DNA from: Deltaproteobacteria bacterium
Lineage (GTDB): Bacteria > Desulfobacterota > Dissulfuribacteria > Dissulfuribacterales > UBA3076
Length of the DNA: 36,642 nt
Assembly (NCBI GenBank): GCA_003194495.1
Contig: PQXE01000001.1
Coordinates: 164,008 to 200,649 of the forward strand
Direction: 5' to 3'
Shown: piece by piece, positions 27,124 through 36,304 of the stretch
Layout of the letters: each line of letters starts with the position of its first letter
How positions within the stretch are numbered: position 1 is the stretch's first letter
Notes under the pieces: model-generated
The model's database searches: none
What the model was told of the DNA's origin: nothing
What the model saw: only the letters and a program-made list of their open reading frames with translations
Position numbers and translations under genes: made by a program

Positions 27124-27597
27124 ATGGATATTGAAAGACTTAATAAGATACTTGCAGTTTTTGAAGGAGAAAGGGGAGGATTGATCTCCATCCTGCAAAG
27201 GGTTCAGGAGGAGTTTGGGTATCTGCCCGAGGCCGCTTTGTCTTTAATTGCAGATTTCTTAAAGTTGCCGCCGAGCCAGGTATTCAGCGTGGCAACGTTC
27301 TATGACCATTTCTATTTGACTCGCCGGGGTGATCATCTTGTCTCAGTGTGCCAGGGGACTGCCTGTCATGTATTGGGAGCGCGTGACATCCTGGAAACAG
27401 CGGAAAATTGCCTTGGGATCAAGACAGGTCAGACTAGTTCGGATTACAAATACAGCCTTGAACGAGTGGCCTGCCTGGGGTCATGTGCTTTGGCTCCGGT
27501 TGTCCTTGTAGATGACGAAGTCCATTCGAAAATGACAGTGAGAAAGGTCAAGAAAATACTGACAGAGGACCTTGATGATACAGAGACCCGGACATGA
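27124..27597 (+). CDS. NuoE-like [2Fe-2S] subunit of the formate dehydrogenase complex
   Basis: This 157-residue protein has the helical N-terminus (FGYLPEAALSLIADFL, FSVATFYDHF) and thioredoxin-like fold of NuoE/HoxE/HndA. The four [2Fe-2S] ligands are visible at C76, C81, C117 and C121. It transfers electrons next to the flavin subunit encoded downstream. With NuoF-like and FdhA partners it resembles NAD(P)-linked or electron-bifurcating formate dehydrogenases and hydrogenases. AAAGGAT lies upstream of ATG 27124. The complex is expected to be cytoplasmic since no membrane segment is seen. Confidence 0.93.
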   Translation: MDIERLNKILAVFEGERGGLISILQRVQEEFGYLPEAALSLIADFLKLPPSQVFSVATFYDHFYLTRRGDHLVSVCQGTACHVLGARDILETAENCLGIKTGQTSSDYKYSLERVACLGSCALAPVVLVDDEVHSKMTVRKVKKILTEDLDDTETRT

Positions 27598-27635
27598 TTC
27601 TGCTCGAAATGCTCCAAATGCATCCCTTTATAGAT

Positions 27636-27663
27636 AATGCTGAATTGTGAATGCTGAATTATG
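27636..27663 (+). repeat. Four heptads containing the NuoF-like start codon
   Basis: Four units of form AATNNTG run from 27636 to 27663 without a gap. The ATG inside the last unit (27661-27663) is the start of the NuoF-like gene, which has no separate Shine-Dalgarno sequence. Confidence 0.75.
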
Positions 27664-29589
27664 GAAAAATCGATCTCAATACAATCACTAGAAGACTACA
27701 AAATAGGTAGCGTGGAATCGTTAAGGCTCCTGAGGGAAACCATCTTTGCCGATCAGCAGACAACGGGGAAACTGGTCAGTGTCTGCTGTGGAAGCGGTTG
27801 CATGTCGTCTGGGAGTGAACATGTCAGGGATGCCTTTGTCAGGAAAATCAAAGACCATGAACTTGAAGATGAAATAACGGTAAAGAAGACAGGTTGTCAT
27901 GGATTTTGCGAGAGGGGTCCGATTGTGGTTGCGGGCCCGGAAAAGATATTTTACCAGCACGTAACAAAAGAGGACGTGCCGGAAATCATTTCTGAGACAT
28001 TGATTGAAAACCGGGTAGTTGAAAGGCTCTTATACGAAGACCCTGTCACCGGCCAAAAATGTTTTCATGAAAATGATATTCCCTTTTACCAGAAACAGAG
28101 AAGGATTGTACTGAAAAACTGTGGCATTATAGATCCTACAAGCATTGAGGACTATATCAAGGTCGACGGCTTTCGTGCCCTTGCTAAAATCATATCTCAA
28201 ATGACACCTGAAGGAGTCATTGAAGAAATCAAACTCAGCGGTCTGAGGGGAAGAGGAGGGGCCGGATTCCCAGCCGGTATCAAGTGGGAAACAGCACGCA
28301 ACGCCCCTGGTGAAGAAAAGTACATCATCTGTAACGGCGACGAGGGTGATCCGGGCGCCTTTATGGACCGAAGCGTGATGGAAGGCGATCCTTACAGCGT
28401 GCTGGAAGGAATGATGATCGCCGGATATGCAGTCGGGGCCTCTCAAGGGATTATATATGTGCGGGCAGAGTATCCCCTGGCTGTCCATCATCTGTCTACA
28501 GCCATAGCTCGGGCTACTGATATGAGACTCCTCGGGCACAATATCATGGGGACCGGGTTTAATTTTGAAATCAAGATTGTAAAGGGAGCGGGTGCGTTTG
28601 TATGTGGAGAGGAAACAGCGCTTATAGCCTCAATCGAAGGAAAAAGCGGCCGGCCAAAACCAAAACCTCCCTTCCCTGCCATACAGGGACTATGGGGTAA
28701 GCCTACTATCATAAATAACGTGGAGACACTTGCAAACGTCTCCAGGATTGCTCTGAATGGGGGCAAGTGGTATTCGGAAATAGGCACTCCCACTGATAAA
28801 GGGACGAAGATATTCTCACTTGTGGGAAAGGTCCGGAATGTGGGCCTGGTCGAAGTGGAGATGGGTACGACGCTTCGCGAGATTATCTTTGATATAGGCG
28901 GGGGGATCCCGAAAGGGAAACGTTTCAAAGCGGTCCAGACCGGCGGGCCTTCCGGCGGATGTATCCCTGAAGAACTCCTGGATTTGCCCGTGGGCTATGA
29001 ATCGCTGGCCAAGGCCGGGTCGATTATCGGTTCCGGGGGCATGCTTGTCATGGATGAGGACACGTGTATTGTAAATATCGCCCGGTACTTTCTCGATTTC
29101 GCTCAGAATGAATCCTGTGGGCAGTGTACTCCGTGCCGGCTTGGCACAAAGCAGATGTTCAAGATCTTACAGGACATTACAAGAGGAAGGGGAAAGCCCG
29201 GAGATATTGAGATCCTGCTCGAATTGTCCGATGCCGTCAAGCAGGCTTCCATATGCGGCCTTGGAATGACAGTCCCCAATCCGGTTATCTCTACCATACA
29301 GTACTTCCGCAAGGAGTATGAGGAGCATATCCATGAGAGGCGCTGCCAGGCCCTTGTGTGTAGATCTCTTATTTTCTATCGTATCAAGGATTACAGGTGT
29401 AAGGCCTGCTTAAAGTGTCTGCAGGCCTGTCCGGTTGATGCCATTATAGGTGCGAAATGGCAGGTCCACGAGATTGACCAGAGTAAGTGTATCAAATGCG
29501 GGACCTGCATGGAGGTCTGTCCCAAGCGGTTTAACGCGGTAGAGTGTGTTACAGGTCTGACAGAAGTTTTGAGGGATCAGAGTGAGTGA
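27661..29589 (+). CDS. NuoF-like flavin subunit (HndC/HytB type) of the formate dehydrogenase complex
   Basis: This 642-residue subunit has an N-terminal [2Fe-2S] domain (VCCGSGC, GCHGFCERGP, about residues 38-92), then the NuoF core with FMN and NAD(H) segments (GLRGRGGAGFP, CNGDEGDPGAFMDRS), the [4Fe-4S] motif SCGQCTPCRLG, and a C-terminal 2[4Fe-4S] ferredoxin domain (CKACLKCLQACP, CIKCGTCMEVCP). This order is that of HndC/HytB/HydB-type subunits, where flavin and clusters exchange electrons with NAD(P)H and, in bifurcating enzymes, ferredoxin. Whether this one bifurcates cannot be told from sequence. Its stop overlaps the fdhA start. The start codon sits in a heptad repeat; an internal start is possible but would cut the N-terminal domain. 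Confidence 0.93.
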   Translation: MEKSISIQSLEDYKIGSVESLRLLRETIFADQQTTGKLVSVCCGSGCMSSGSEHVRDAFVRKIKDHELEDEITVKKTGCHGFCERGPIVVAGPEKIFYQHVTKEDVPEIISETLIENRVVERLLYEDPVTGQKCFHENDIPFYQKQRRIVLKNCGIIDPTSIEDYIKVDGFRALAKIISQMTPEGVIEEIKLSGLRGRGGAGFPAGIKWETARNAPGEEKYIICNGDEGDPGAFMDRSVMEGDPYSVLEGMMIAGYAVGASQGIIYVRAEYPLAVHHLSTAIARATDMRLLGHNIMGTGFNFEIKIVKGAGAFVCGEETALIASIEGKSGRPKPKPPFPAIQGLWGKPTIINNVETLANVSRIALNGGKWYSEIGTPTDKGTKIFSLVGKVRNVGLVEVEMGTTLREIIFDIGGGIPKGKRFKAVQTGGPSGGCIPEELLDLPVGYESLAKAGSIIGSGGMLVMDEDTCIVNIARYFLDFAQNESCGQCTPCRLGTKQMFKILQDITRGRGKPGDIEILLELSDAVKQASICGLGMTVPNPVISTIQYFRKEYEEHIHERRCQALVCRSLIFYRIKDYRCKACLKCLQACPVDAIIGAKWQVHEIDQSKCIKCGTCMEVCPKRFNAVECVTGLTEVLRDQSE

Positions 29590-32404
29590 TGTTACATTGA
29601 ACATAAACGGAATTACGGTAAGGGCTGATTATGGTGCTACGATCCTCACAGCGGCCCATGACGCGGGTATCTATATCCCCACCCTGTGCCATTGCCCTGA
29701 TGTCTCATCCATAGGCGTATGTCGCCTGTGTCTGGTCAGGATCGAAAGCCGAAGAAGACCTGAACCGGCCTGCCGGACCATTGCAGAAGAAGGTATGGTG
29801 GTTGTTACGGACGATCCTGAAATTGAACGATTGCGCCGGGTGATCCTTGAACTCATCTTGAGTGATCATGACTTCAACTGCCTTCTCTGTCCCAAGAGCG
29901 GGCAGTGCCGCCTTCAGGAACTGGTGAACCGTATAGGTTTCAAAGAGCATCGGTTTAATCGTCTTGATCGTGTGGCCAAGGACCTTCCCATTGACACCAG
30001 CAACCCGTTTTTCGATTTCAATCCCAACAAGTGTGTGCAGTGCACAATATGCGTCCGCACCTGCCATGAGATTGTAGGTAATGACGCAATCGACATGGCA
30101 TACCGGAGTTACGACATTAGGGTCAGTACATTTGCTGACCAACCCTTGAATGAGTCTGCCTGTATGTCTTGCGGGGAATGTATGGAGCGTTGCCCTGTAG
30201 GTGCCCTGGTACCCAAAAAGGCTGAATATCCAAACCGTGAAGTAAAAACCACCTGCCCATACTGTGGTGTAGGGTGCGGACTTTACCTGGGCGTGCGCGG
30301 AAACACCATCGTAAGGGCCAGGGGCGATGACGAAAGTCCTGTCAACAAAGGCAATCTCTGTATTCGAGGACGCTTTGGTTATAATTTCGTTGATAGTCCG
30401 GACAGGCTGTCTCTTCCACTCATGCGTGCATACGATGAATTTACACAGCCGTCCTCTGTAGTTGAAGTAACAGAAGAAGGCAGACCGGTTACATTGCCCC
30501 TTGTGAAAAGAGAAGGCAAGTTTGTAGAAATCAACTGGGACCAGGCAATCAAATATGTGGCAAGCAGTCTGGCCCATTACAAAGGAGAGGAGATCGCTGC
30601 CGTTTCCTCGGCCAGATGCACAAACGAAGAAAACTACCTCTTCCAAAAATTTACCCGGTCGGTCTTAAAAACCAATAATATTGACCATTGTGCCCGTCTC
30701 TGACACGCGCCCACGGTGGCCGGTCTGGCCGCCAGCTTCGGTAGCGGTGCCATGACGAACTCTGTCAATGAAATCAGTGATGCGGCTTGTATATTTGCCA
30801 TCGGCACCAACACAACAGCTAATCACCCCATTATAGGCAGACAGGTTACCAGGGCTGTACAAAAGGGTGCAAAGCTCATTGTAGTTGATCCCCGGCGAAT
30901 ACCTCTTTGCCGTATAGCCGATATCTGGCTCAGGCTTCGTCCCGGGACCGACATAGCACTCCTGAATGGGATAATGAGGGTCATTATCGAAGAAAATTTA
31001 AATTTACTGAACACATCCTTTATTGTGGAACGATGCGAGGATTATGAGGCCTTTGAGGCCTCCATTATGGAGAATGACCTGGCAACCGCTGAGAGAATTA
31101 CCGGCGTTCCCGCACAGGACATAGTCAGGGCAGCCAGGATGTTCGGCTCATATATACCCGCTACGATCCTTTATACCCTTGGTATCACCGAACACTCGCA
31201 CGGGACGGATAATGTGCGGGCTTTGGCCAACCTGGCGCTACTCACAGGTAATATCGGTAAACTCTCAAGCGGTGTAAATCCCTTAAGGGGGCAGAATAAC
31301 GTTCAGGGCGCCTGTGATATGGGAGCGCTTCCCAACGTATACACCGGTTATCAAAAGGTGGAAAATGAAAAGGTGCGGAGAAAATTTGAAAAGGCATGGA
31401 ATTGTAAGCTCAGTCCATCAAACGGGCTCACATTGACCGAGATGTTTGAAGCTGCCCATGATGGTAAAATCAAAGCATTCTATCTGAAGGGCGAAGACCC
31501 GGTAGTCACGGACGCGGACACAACTTTCATCAAAAAGGCCATATCACACCTGGAACTGTTCGTTGTGCAGGATATCTTCCTCACAGAGACAGCGCGATTG
31601 GCAGACGTTGTGCTTCCGGCTGCCAGTTTTGCTGAAAAAGACGGGACTTTTACAAACACTGAACGGCGGGTGCAACGGGTCCGCAAAGCAATAGAGCCTA
31701 AAGGCAATTCACGTCCCGACTGGATGATTATATGCGATATTGCAAAAAGTATGGGAGCCAAAGGTTTTGATTTCAGCAGTCCTCAAGAAATTTTCGAGGA
31801 AATGCGCGACCTGACTCCGAGTTACGCAGGCATTACTTATCAACGTATTGAGAAATCCGGGCTCCAATGGCCCTGCCCTGATCACGAACATCCAGGGACG
31901 CAGTATCTTTATAGCGAGCGCTTCAATACACCGAATGGGCGCGCAAAATTCGCACCCATTTCATATCGGCCTTCGGCAGAGACTACCAGCCACGAGTATC
32001 CATTTGTCCTTGTCACCAGCCGGTGCGCCTTCCATTATCACGCAGTCATGACACATAAGGCAGAAGGCTTTGATGAGCTGCGGAGCGAGGAGCATGTTGA
32101 GATACATCCGGCTGATGCAGCTACTCTGGAGATCCGGGACGGAGAAGTCATAAAAGTAACCTCAAGGAGAGGGAGCATAAAGGCCAAGACAAAGGTAACG
32201 GAAATTGTACCTGCCGGTGTTGTCTGCATGACATTCAATTTTGCTGAGACAAGGACAAATATCTTGACCAGCAGGGCCCTGGACCCGATCACCAAGACAC
32301 CTGAATTCAAGGTATGCGCAGTCAAAATCGAACGGGAAGAGTCTGCCTATCTTATGAAAGACCGCATGAGGTGGGGTACTGGGAAAACAGTTCATAGTTC
32401 GTAG
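29582..32404 (+). CDS. fdhA: Selenocysteine formate dehydrogenase catalytic subunit, NuoG-like N-terminus
   Basis: This is a 940-residue Mo/W-bis(MGD) enzyme for formate/CO2 interconversion. Domains in order: [2Fe-2S] (CHCPDVSSIGVCRLC), His-Cys [4Fe-4S] (HDFNCLLCPKSGQC), 2[4Fe-4S] (CVQCTICVRTCH, CMSCGECMERCP), the molybdopterin-domain [4Fe-4S] (CPYCGVGCG with NLCIRGR), then the catalytic domain. The in-frame TGA at 30701-30703 (residue 374) falls in ARL-U-HAPTVAGLA, exactly where Sec or Cys ligates the metal. A SECIS hairpin follows, and the same frame continues to TAG at 32404. GTG 29582 overlaps the NuoF-like stop. The last codons and stop lie in a heptad repeat. mogA downstream supplies the cofactor pathway. 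Confidence 0.96.
30701..30733 (+). promoter_or_regulatory. Sec UGA codon and SECIS hairpin of fdhA
   Basis: After TGA 30701-30703, GGTGGCC (30715-30721) pairs with GGCCGCC (30727-30733) over 7 bp, one of them a G-U pair, around loop GGTCT. By my recollection the 18-base spacing from UGA to the loop, and the loop itself, match E. coli fdhF, whose hairpin binds SelB. Confidence 0.92.
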
Positions 32405-32481
32405 TTGATGGTTGCTGAATACCTATTTTATCCAATGAGCTACAAACTGTAAACTACGAACTATAACCTACGAACTAACTA
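32389..32481. repeat. Heptad inverted repeat between fdhA and the EF-G-like gene
   Basis: The left arm has four 7-base units of form NGTTNNT (32389-32416). The right arm has six units, mostly CTANNAA (32440-32481). GTTCGTAG pairs with CTACGAAC. The left arm supplies the last codons and stop of fdhA. Confidence 0.75.
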
Positions 32482-32514
32482 TCACAAATCTATAAAAGGA
32501 AGGGATTAGCATCT

Positions 32515-34590
32515 ATGGACGTCAGCAACATCAGAAATTTCGCTCTGGTCGCCCAAAGTGGGAACGGCAAGACTTCTCTGGCAGAGGCCATGCTTTTCAC
32601 TGCCAAGTCAACTACGCGCATGGGCAAGGTCGATGACGGATCCTCAGTATTGGACTTTGAGCCGGAAGAGATCAAACGCAACATGTCCGTTAGCACAGCG
32701 TTTCATCATCTGACCTGGAAAAAGGCCAAAGTCTATCTTATGGACGCACCAGGGGAAGACAACTTCATCTCTGAAGCCAAGGCGGCCATCAGGGCGGCTG
32801 ATAATGTATTGTTCGTGGTAGATGCTGTAAATCCGGTAAAACCACAGACTCAGAAGGTGTGGTCCATTATCAAAGACTCAGGCCTTCCTGTTATTATGTG
32901 TGTTAACAAAATGGATAAGGAGAGAGCAGACTTCCAAAAGGCCATGGATGCAATAAAGCAAGCCCTGGACCTGAGACTGGTTCCGGTTTCTCTGCCGCTG
33001 GGGAAACAGGAGGATTTCAGAGGTATTGTAGATCTTATACAAATGAAGGCATTTGAGTTCAGCAATGATGGAAGCGGCAATGCCGACTCTGTTGATATCC
33101 CGGCTGATCGGCGGGACGAAGTTGAAAATTCGAGGAACAATTTGATCGAGTTTGCCGCAGAATCTGATGATGTGCTGCTGGAAAAATTTTTAGAAGGCGA
33201 AGAACTTACTCCTGATGAAATCGTTTCCGGCCTGAAACAAGGCATAATGAGCGAGGGTTTTATCCCTGTGAGCTGCTGTTCCGCCACAAAAAATATAGCC
33301 GGTAGCACCTTACTTGACCTAATTGTACAGTTTTTGCCTTCGCCTGATGAGCTTGGTGGTGCCTCCGGCACTGATCCCAAAAGCGGGGATGAGACAACAC
33401 GCGATCCGTCTCCTGACGCCCCGATATCCGGCCTTGTCTTTAAGACCCTTACAGATCCCTATACAGGGCGTCTTTCCATTATTCGGATCTATTCCGGCAC
33501 CCTAAAACCTGACGGCTCGCTCTATAACTCCAACAAAGAAAAAGCCGAGCGTTATGGTCAGATATTTGCCCTTGAAGGTAAAACACAAAAGCCTTTGGAA
33601 GAGGCTGGACCAGGTGAGATAGTAGCAATAGCAAAGCTAAAGGAAACAGCCACAGGTGACACCCTTTGTGATCCTGCGAATGCGATAACCTATCCATTTG
33701 TGGCTCTTCCCTTGCCGGTCCTGACCTATGCCCTCAAACCCAGGAGTCGAGGAGATGAGGAGAAGATAACCCAGTCCCTCTCACGACTCCAGGAGGAAGA
33801 TCCAACAATTGATGTGAAGCGCGATCAACAGACAAAGGAACTCCTGCTCTCAGGAAACGGACAGATTCACATAGATGCCACTGTGGAAAAGATGGCAAGG
33901 AAATTCGGCGTACAGGTGGACCTTGCTATTCCGCGTATTCCCTATCATGAAACCATAAAGACATCGAAAAAGGCCGTTATTTATCGACATAAAAAGCAAT
34001 CCGGCGGAGCAGGGCAGTTCGCAGAGGTCCACTTTGACATCTCACCACGCCCAAGAGGTAAGGGTTTTGAGTTTGAAGAGGCACTTGTGGGAATGAATGT
34101 TCCAAGAAATTTCGTTCCGGGAGTGGAAAAGGGACTAAGGGAAGCCACAGGGTCCGGTCCACTTGCCGGATACCCGGTTGTTGATGTAAAGGTACGCTTC
34201 TATGACGGTAAATCCCACGAGGTTGATTCCTCTGAAATAGCTTTCAAAATAGCATCCATCAATTGTTTCAAGAAAGGCATGCTGGAAGCCAGGCCTACCC
34301 TGCTCGAACCCATTGTGAAACTCACCATAACCGTGCCTGATGACGCTGTCGGAGATATAATCGGTGACATAAACAGCAGACGGGGCAAGATTATGGGCAT
34401 GGAACCAGGCCAAGCTGGACAGGCCATTGTAGCAGTTGTTCCTCTGGCAGAGGTACAACGCTATATGCTGGACCTTAATGCCATGACCGCCGGCCGCGGG
34501 ACATTTACCATGGAGCAATCTCACTACGAAGAAGTGCCGCCGAATCTAACTGAAAAGATTATTTCCCAGGCAAAAGAAGAAAAGGCTTAG
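32515..34590 (+). CDS. EF-G-like translational GTPase (FusA2 type)
   Basis: This 691-residue protein has all EF-G domains. The G1 loop reads AQSGNGKTS instead of AHVDHGKT, G3 reads DAPGEDNF instead of DTPGHVDF, and G4 is NKMD. These are typical of the EF-G-like paralogue group rather than the housekeeping elongation factor. Later domains are complete (SLSRLQEEDPTI, SGNGQIHID, GGAGQFAEVHF, GRGTFTME). Its function is not settled; ribosome recycling or a stress role is possible. AAGGAAGG precedes ATG 32515. mogA starts 11 bases after its stop. Confidence 0.88.
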   Translation: MDVSNIRNFALVAQSGNGKTSLAEAMLFTAKSTTRMGKVDDGSSVLDFEPEEIKRNMSVSTAFHHLTWKKAKVYLMDAPGEDNFISEAKAAIRAADNVLFVVDAVNPVKPQTQKVWSIIKDSGLPVIMCVNKMDKERADFQKAMDAIKQALDLRLVPVSLPLGKQEDFRGIVDLIQMKAFEFSNDGSGNADSVDIPADRRDEVENSRNNLIEFAAESDDVLLEKFLEGEELTPDEIVSGLKQGIMSEGFIPVSCCSATKNIAGSTLLDLIVQFLPSPDELGGASGTDPKSGDETTRDPSPDAPISGLVFKTLTDPYTGRLSIIRIYSGTLKPDGSLYNSNKEKAERYGQIFALEGKTQKPLEEAGPGEIVAIAKLKETATGDTLCDPANAITYPFVALPLPVLTYALKPRSRGDEEKITQSLSRLQEEDPTIDVKRDQQTKELLLSGNGQIHIDATVEKMARKFGVQVDLAIPRIPYHETIKTSKKAVIYRHKKQSGGAGQFAEVHFDISPRPRGKGFEFEEALVGMNVPRNFVPGVEKGLREATGSGPLAGYPVVDVKVRFYDGKSHEVDSSEIAFKIASINCFKKGMLEARPTLLEPIVKLTITVPDDAVGDIIGDINSRRGKIMGMEPGQAGQAIVAVVPLAEVQRYMLDLNAMTAGRGTFTMEQSHYEEVPPNLTEKIISQAKEEKA

Positions 34591-34601
34591 AAGGACAACC
34601 A

Positions 34602-35162
34602 GTGTATACTGCCGGTGTTCTCACTGTGAGTGACAGCGCTGCCAGGGGAGATGCGAGCGATGAATCAGGGCCTGTAATCCGTCACCTGCTCGAACAGCAT
34701 GGTTACAATGTGCTCTTACTCAAAACAGTCCCTGACGAAGCGCCGGATGTCAGAGACATATTGATCACATGGATAGATAGAACTTCTGTAGATATCATAG
34801 TTACAACAGGCGGCACTGGATTGTTCCCCAGGGATATCACGCCTGAAGCTACAAAATCCGTAATAGAGCTGGAGGTCCCAGGGATCGCGGAGGCGATCCG
34901 CATCAAGGGCCTTGATTCCACACCAAGGGCCATGCTCTCAAGAGGAATTGCCGGAGTGCGGGGCAAAACACTTATCATCAATTTGCCCGGAAGCCCTTTG
35001 GCCGTGGCCCAGGGAATGGAGGTGATACTTCCGGTGCTTAAACATGCCTTGGATAAAATCAAGGGAGATACTACTCCGTGCCGGCAGGGAGGTTCTGTGT
35101 TCAAGGGTTCAAGGTACGGGGTTAGTGAAGGTCAACAAAAGAAAAGCAACCCTGAACGGTGA
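34602..35162 (+). CDS. mogA: Molybdopterin adenylyltransferase MogA/MoaB
   Basis: This 186-residue enzyme activates molybdopterin by adenylation before metal insertion. Family motifs are VLTVSDSAARGDASDESGP, VTTGGTGLFPRDITPEAT and INLPGSPLAVAQGMEVILP. The Mo/W formate dehydrogenase upstream is an obvious client. GTG 34602 is the best start; it lies shortly after the fusA2-type stop with AGGAC upstream. The last about 22 residues (from VFKGSRYG on) are outside the family domain and are encoded by a repeat element, so the native stop was probably lost when the repeat formed. Confidence 0.92.
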   Translation: MYTAGVLTVSDSAARGDASDESGPVIRHLLEQHGYNVLLLKTVPDEAPDVRDILITWIDRTSVDIIVTTGGTGLFPRDITPEATKSVIELEVPGIAEAIRIKGLDSTPRAMLSRGIAGVRGKTLIINLPGSPLAVAQGMEVILPVLKHALDKIKGDTTPCRQGGSVFKGSRYGVSEGQQKKSNPER

Positions 35163-35187
35163 ACCCTGAACCCGTGAACGGTTACCC
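35099..35187. repeat. Heptad/octad inverted repeat overlapping the mogA end and touching the ychF start
   Basis: The left arm has GTTCAAG units from 35099 to about 35127, inside mogA. The right arm has units of form NNTGAAC at 35151-35179 and GGTTACCC at 35180-35187, directly followed by ATG 35188. GTTCAAGG and CCTGAAC are complementary apart from small differences. Confidence 0.7.
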
Positions 35188-36237
35188 ATGAAGATAGGAA
35201 TAGTCGGAATATCAGGTTCTGGTAAGACCACTATATTTAATGCCCTTACAGAAAGCGTTGCGGAGGTCTCTGCCTACCAAAAGGGCAAAAAGGACCCAAA
35301 CCTTGCAGTAGTCAGGGTGCCGGACAGCCGTTTGGATAAGCTCTCATCCATGTACAAGCCCAAAAAGACCACTTATGCCAGGGTACAGTATGTGGATATA
35401 GGTGGGACTGTCTCTGCAAAAGAGGGTATGGAGTCTTCAATGGACGAACTTCTTAAACTCCTTCATCCTGTGGACGCCCTGGTTCATGTGGTTCGAAACT
35501 TCGATCGGTCCGGCGAGCCTCCCAGACCACAGAAGGATCTGGAAGCCTTGGAATCCGAGCTTATTCTCACAGATCTTATCATCCTGGAAAAAAAGATTGA
35601 GAGACTGGAAAAGGAAATTACTAAAGCCGGGAAAGGAAATCCCGAGGAACTGGGATTCCTTAAAAAGGCCGGGGAGATCCTGGAAAAGGGGGAAGCCTTA
35701 AGGGGATATCCGGAAATAGCTCAATCCCCGATTCTTAAGGGCTATGCCCTTCTCTCGGCAAAACCCTGTATTGTGGTCCTTAACACCGGAGATGAAGTAG
35801 AGCTTGGTATTACGGAGCTGCAGATCCCCGATGCCATTGTCCTTGTAGAACTTAAAGGAAGGCTTGAGATGGAACTGGCACAGCTTTCGCCTGAGGAAGC
35901 AGAACTCTTCAGGGAAGAAATGGGCCTTGAAGAACCCGCCACCTTCCGTTTAATCAAAGAATCTTATCAACTCCTTGGTTTCATTTCTCTCTTTACTGTG
36001 GGAACAGATGAGGTCCGTGCCTGGGCAATCCGGCAGGACACCCCTGCTCAGCGAGCTGCCGGGGCTATCCATTCCGACATGGAAAAGGGCTTTATCAGGG
36101 CAGAGGTTGTATCCTACGATGATCTCATGGCCTGCGGCAACCATTTCGCTGCCCAGAAGGCCGGGAAAGTGAGGCTTGAAGGCAAAAACTACCTTGTGCA
36201 GGATGGCGATATTGTAGATATACGCTTTAATGTGTAG
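35188..36237 (+). CDS. ychF: YchF/Obg-family GTPase-like protein
   Basis: This 349-residue P-loop protein has the YchF layout: G1 (GISGSGKTT, residues 7-15), a coiled-coil helical insert (LEKKIERLEKEITKA), and a C-terminal TGS/DUF933 domain (GFISLFTVGTDEVRAW, GFIRAEVVSYDDL, KNYLVQDGDIVDIRF). YchF proteins bind ribosomes and prefer ATP through a changed G4 motif; G4 here is NTGD instead of the usual NxxE, and G1 differs from GLPNVGKST. It is therefore a divergent branch, and a second standard ychF may exist elsewhere. There is no Shine-Dalgarno sequence because a heptad repeat abuts the ATG. Confidence 0.85.
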   Translation: MKIGIVGISGSGKTTIFNALTESVAEVSAYQKGKKDPNLAVVRVPDSRLDKLSSMYKPKKTTYARVQYVDIGGTVSAKEGMESSMDELLKLLHPVDALVHVVRNFDRSGEPPRPQKDLEALESELILTDLIILEKKIERLEKEITKAGKGNPEELGFLKKAGEILEKGEALRGYPEIAQSPILKGYALLSAKPCIVVLNTGDEVELGITELQIPDAIVLVELKGRLEMELAQLSPEEAELFREEMGLEEPATFRLIKESYQLLGFISLFTVGTDEVRAWAIRQDTPAQRAAGAIHSDMEKGFIRAEVVSYDDLMACGNHFAAQKAGKVRLEGKNYLVQDGDIVDIRFNV

Positions 36238-36240
36238 TGG

Positions 36241-36275
36241 GGATTGAGGGATTGAGAGATTATAATCAATCAATA
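36241..36275. repeat. Small heptad-like inverted repeat after ychF
   Basis: GGATTGA, GGGATTGA and GAGATTA are followed by TAATCAATC and AATACC, giving a short imperfect palindrome of 7-8-base units immediately behind the ychF stop. It may double as a transcript end. Confidence 0.45.
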
Positions 36276-36304
36276 CCGTTCGGCACGTTTATTGCTTCAG
36301 TGGG

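Noticed and set aside
29705..30646. 313-residue minus-strand open frame
   Set aside because: Shadow of fdhA; the plus strand has clear cluster motifs.
30701..30703. fdhA as two separate genes
   Set aside because: The same frame continues with family sequence, and a fdhF-like SECIS lies at the right distance.
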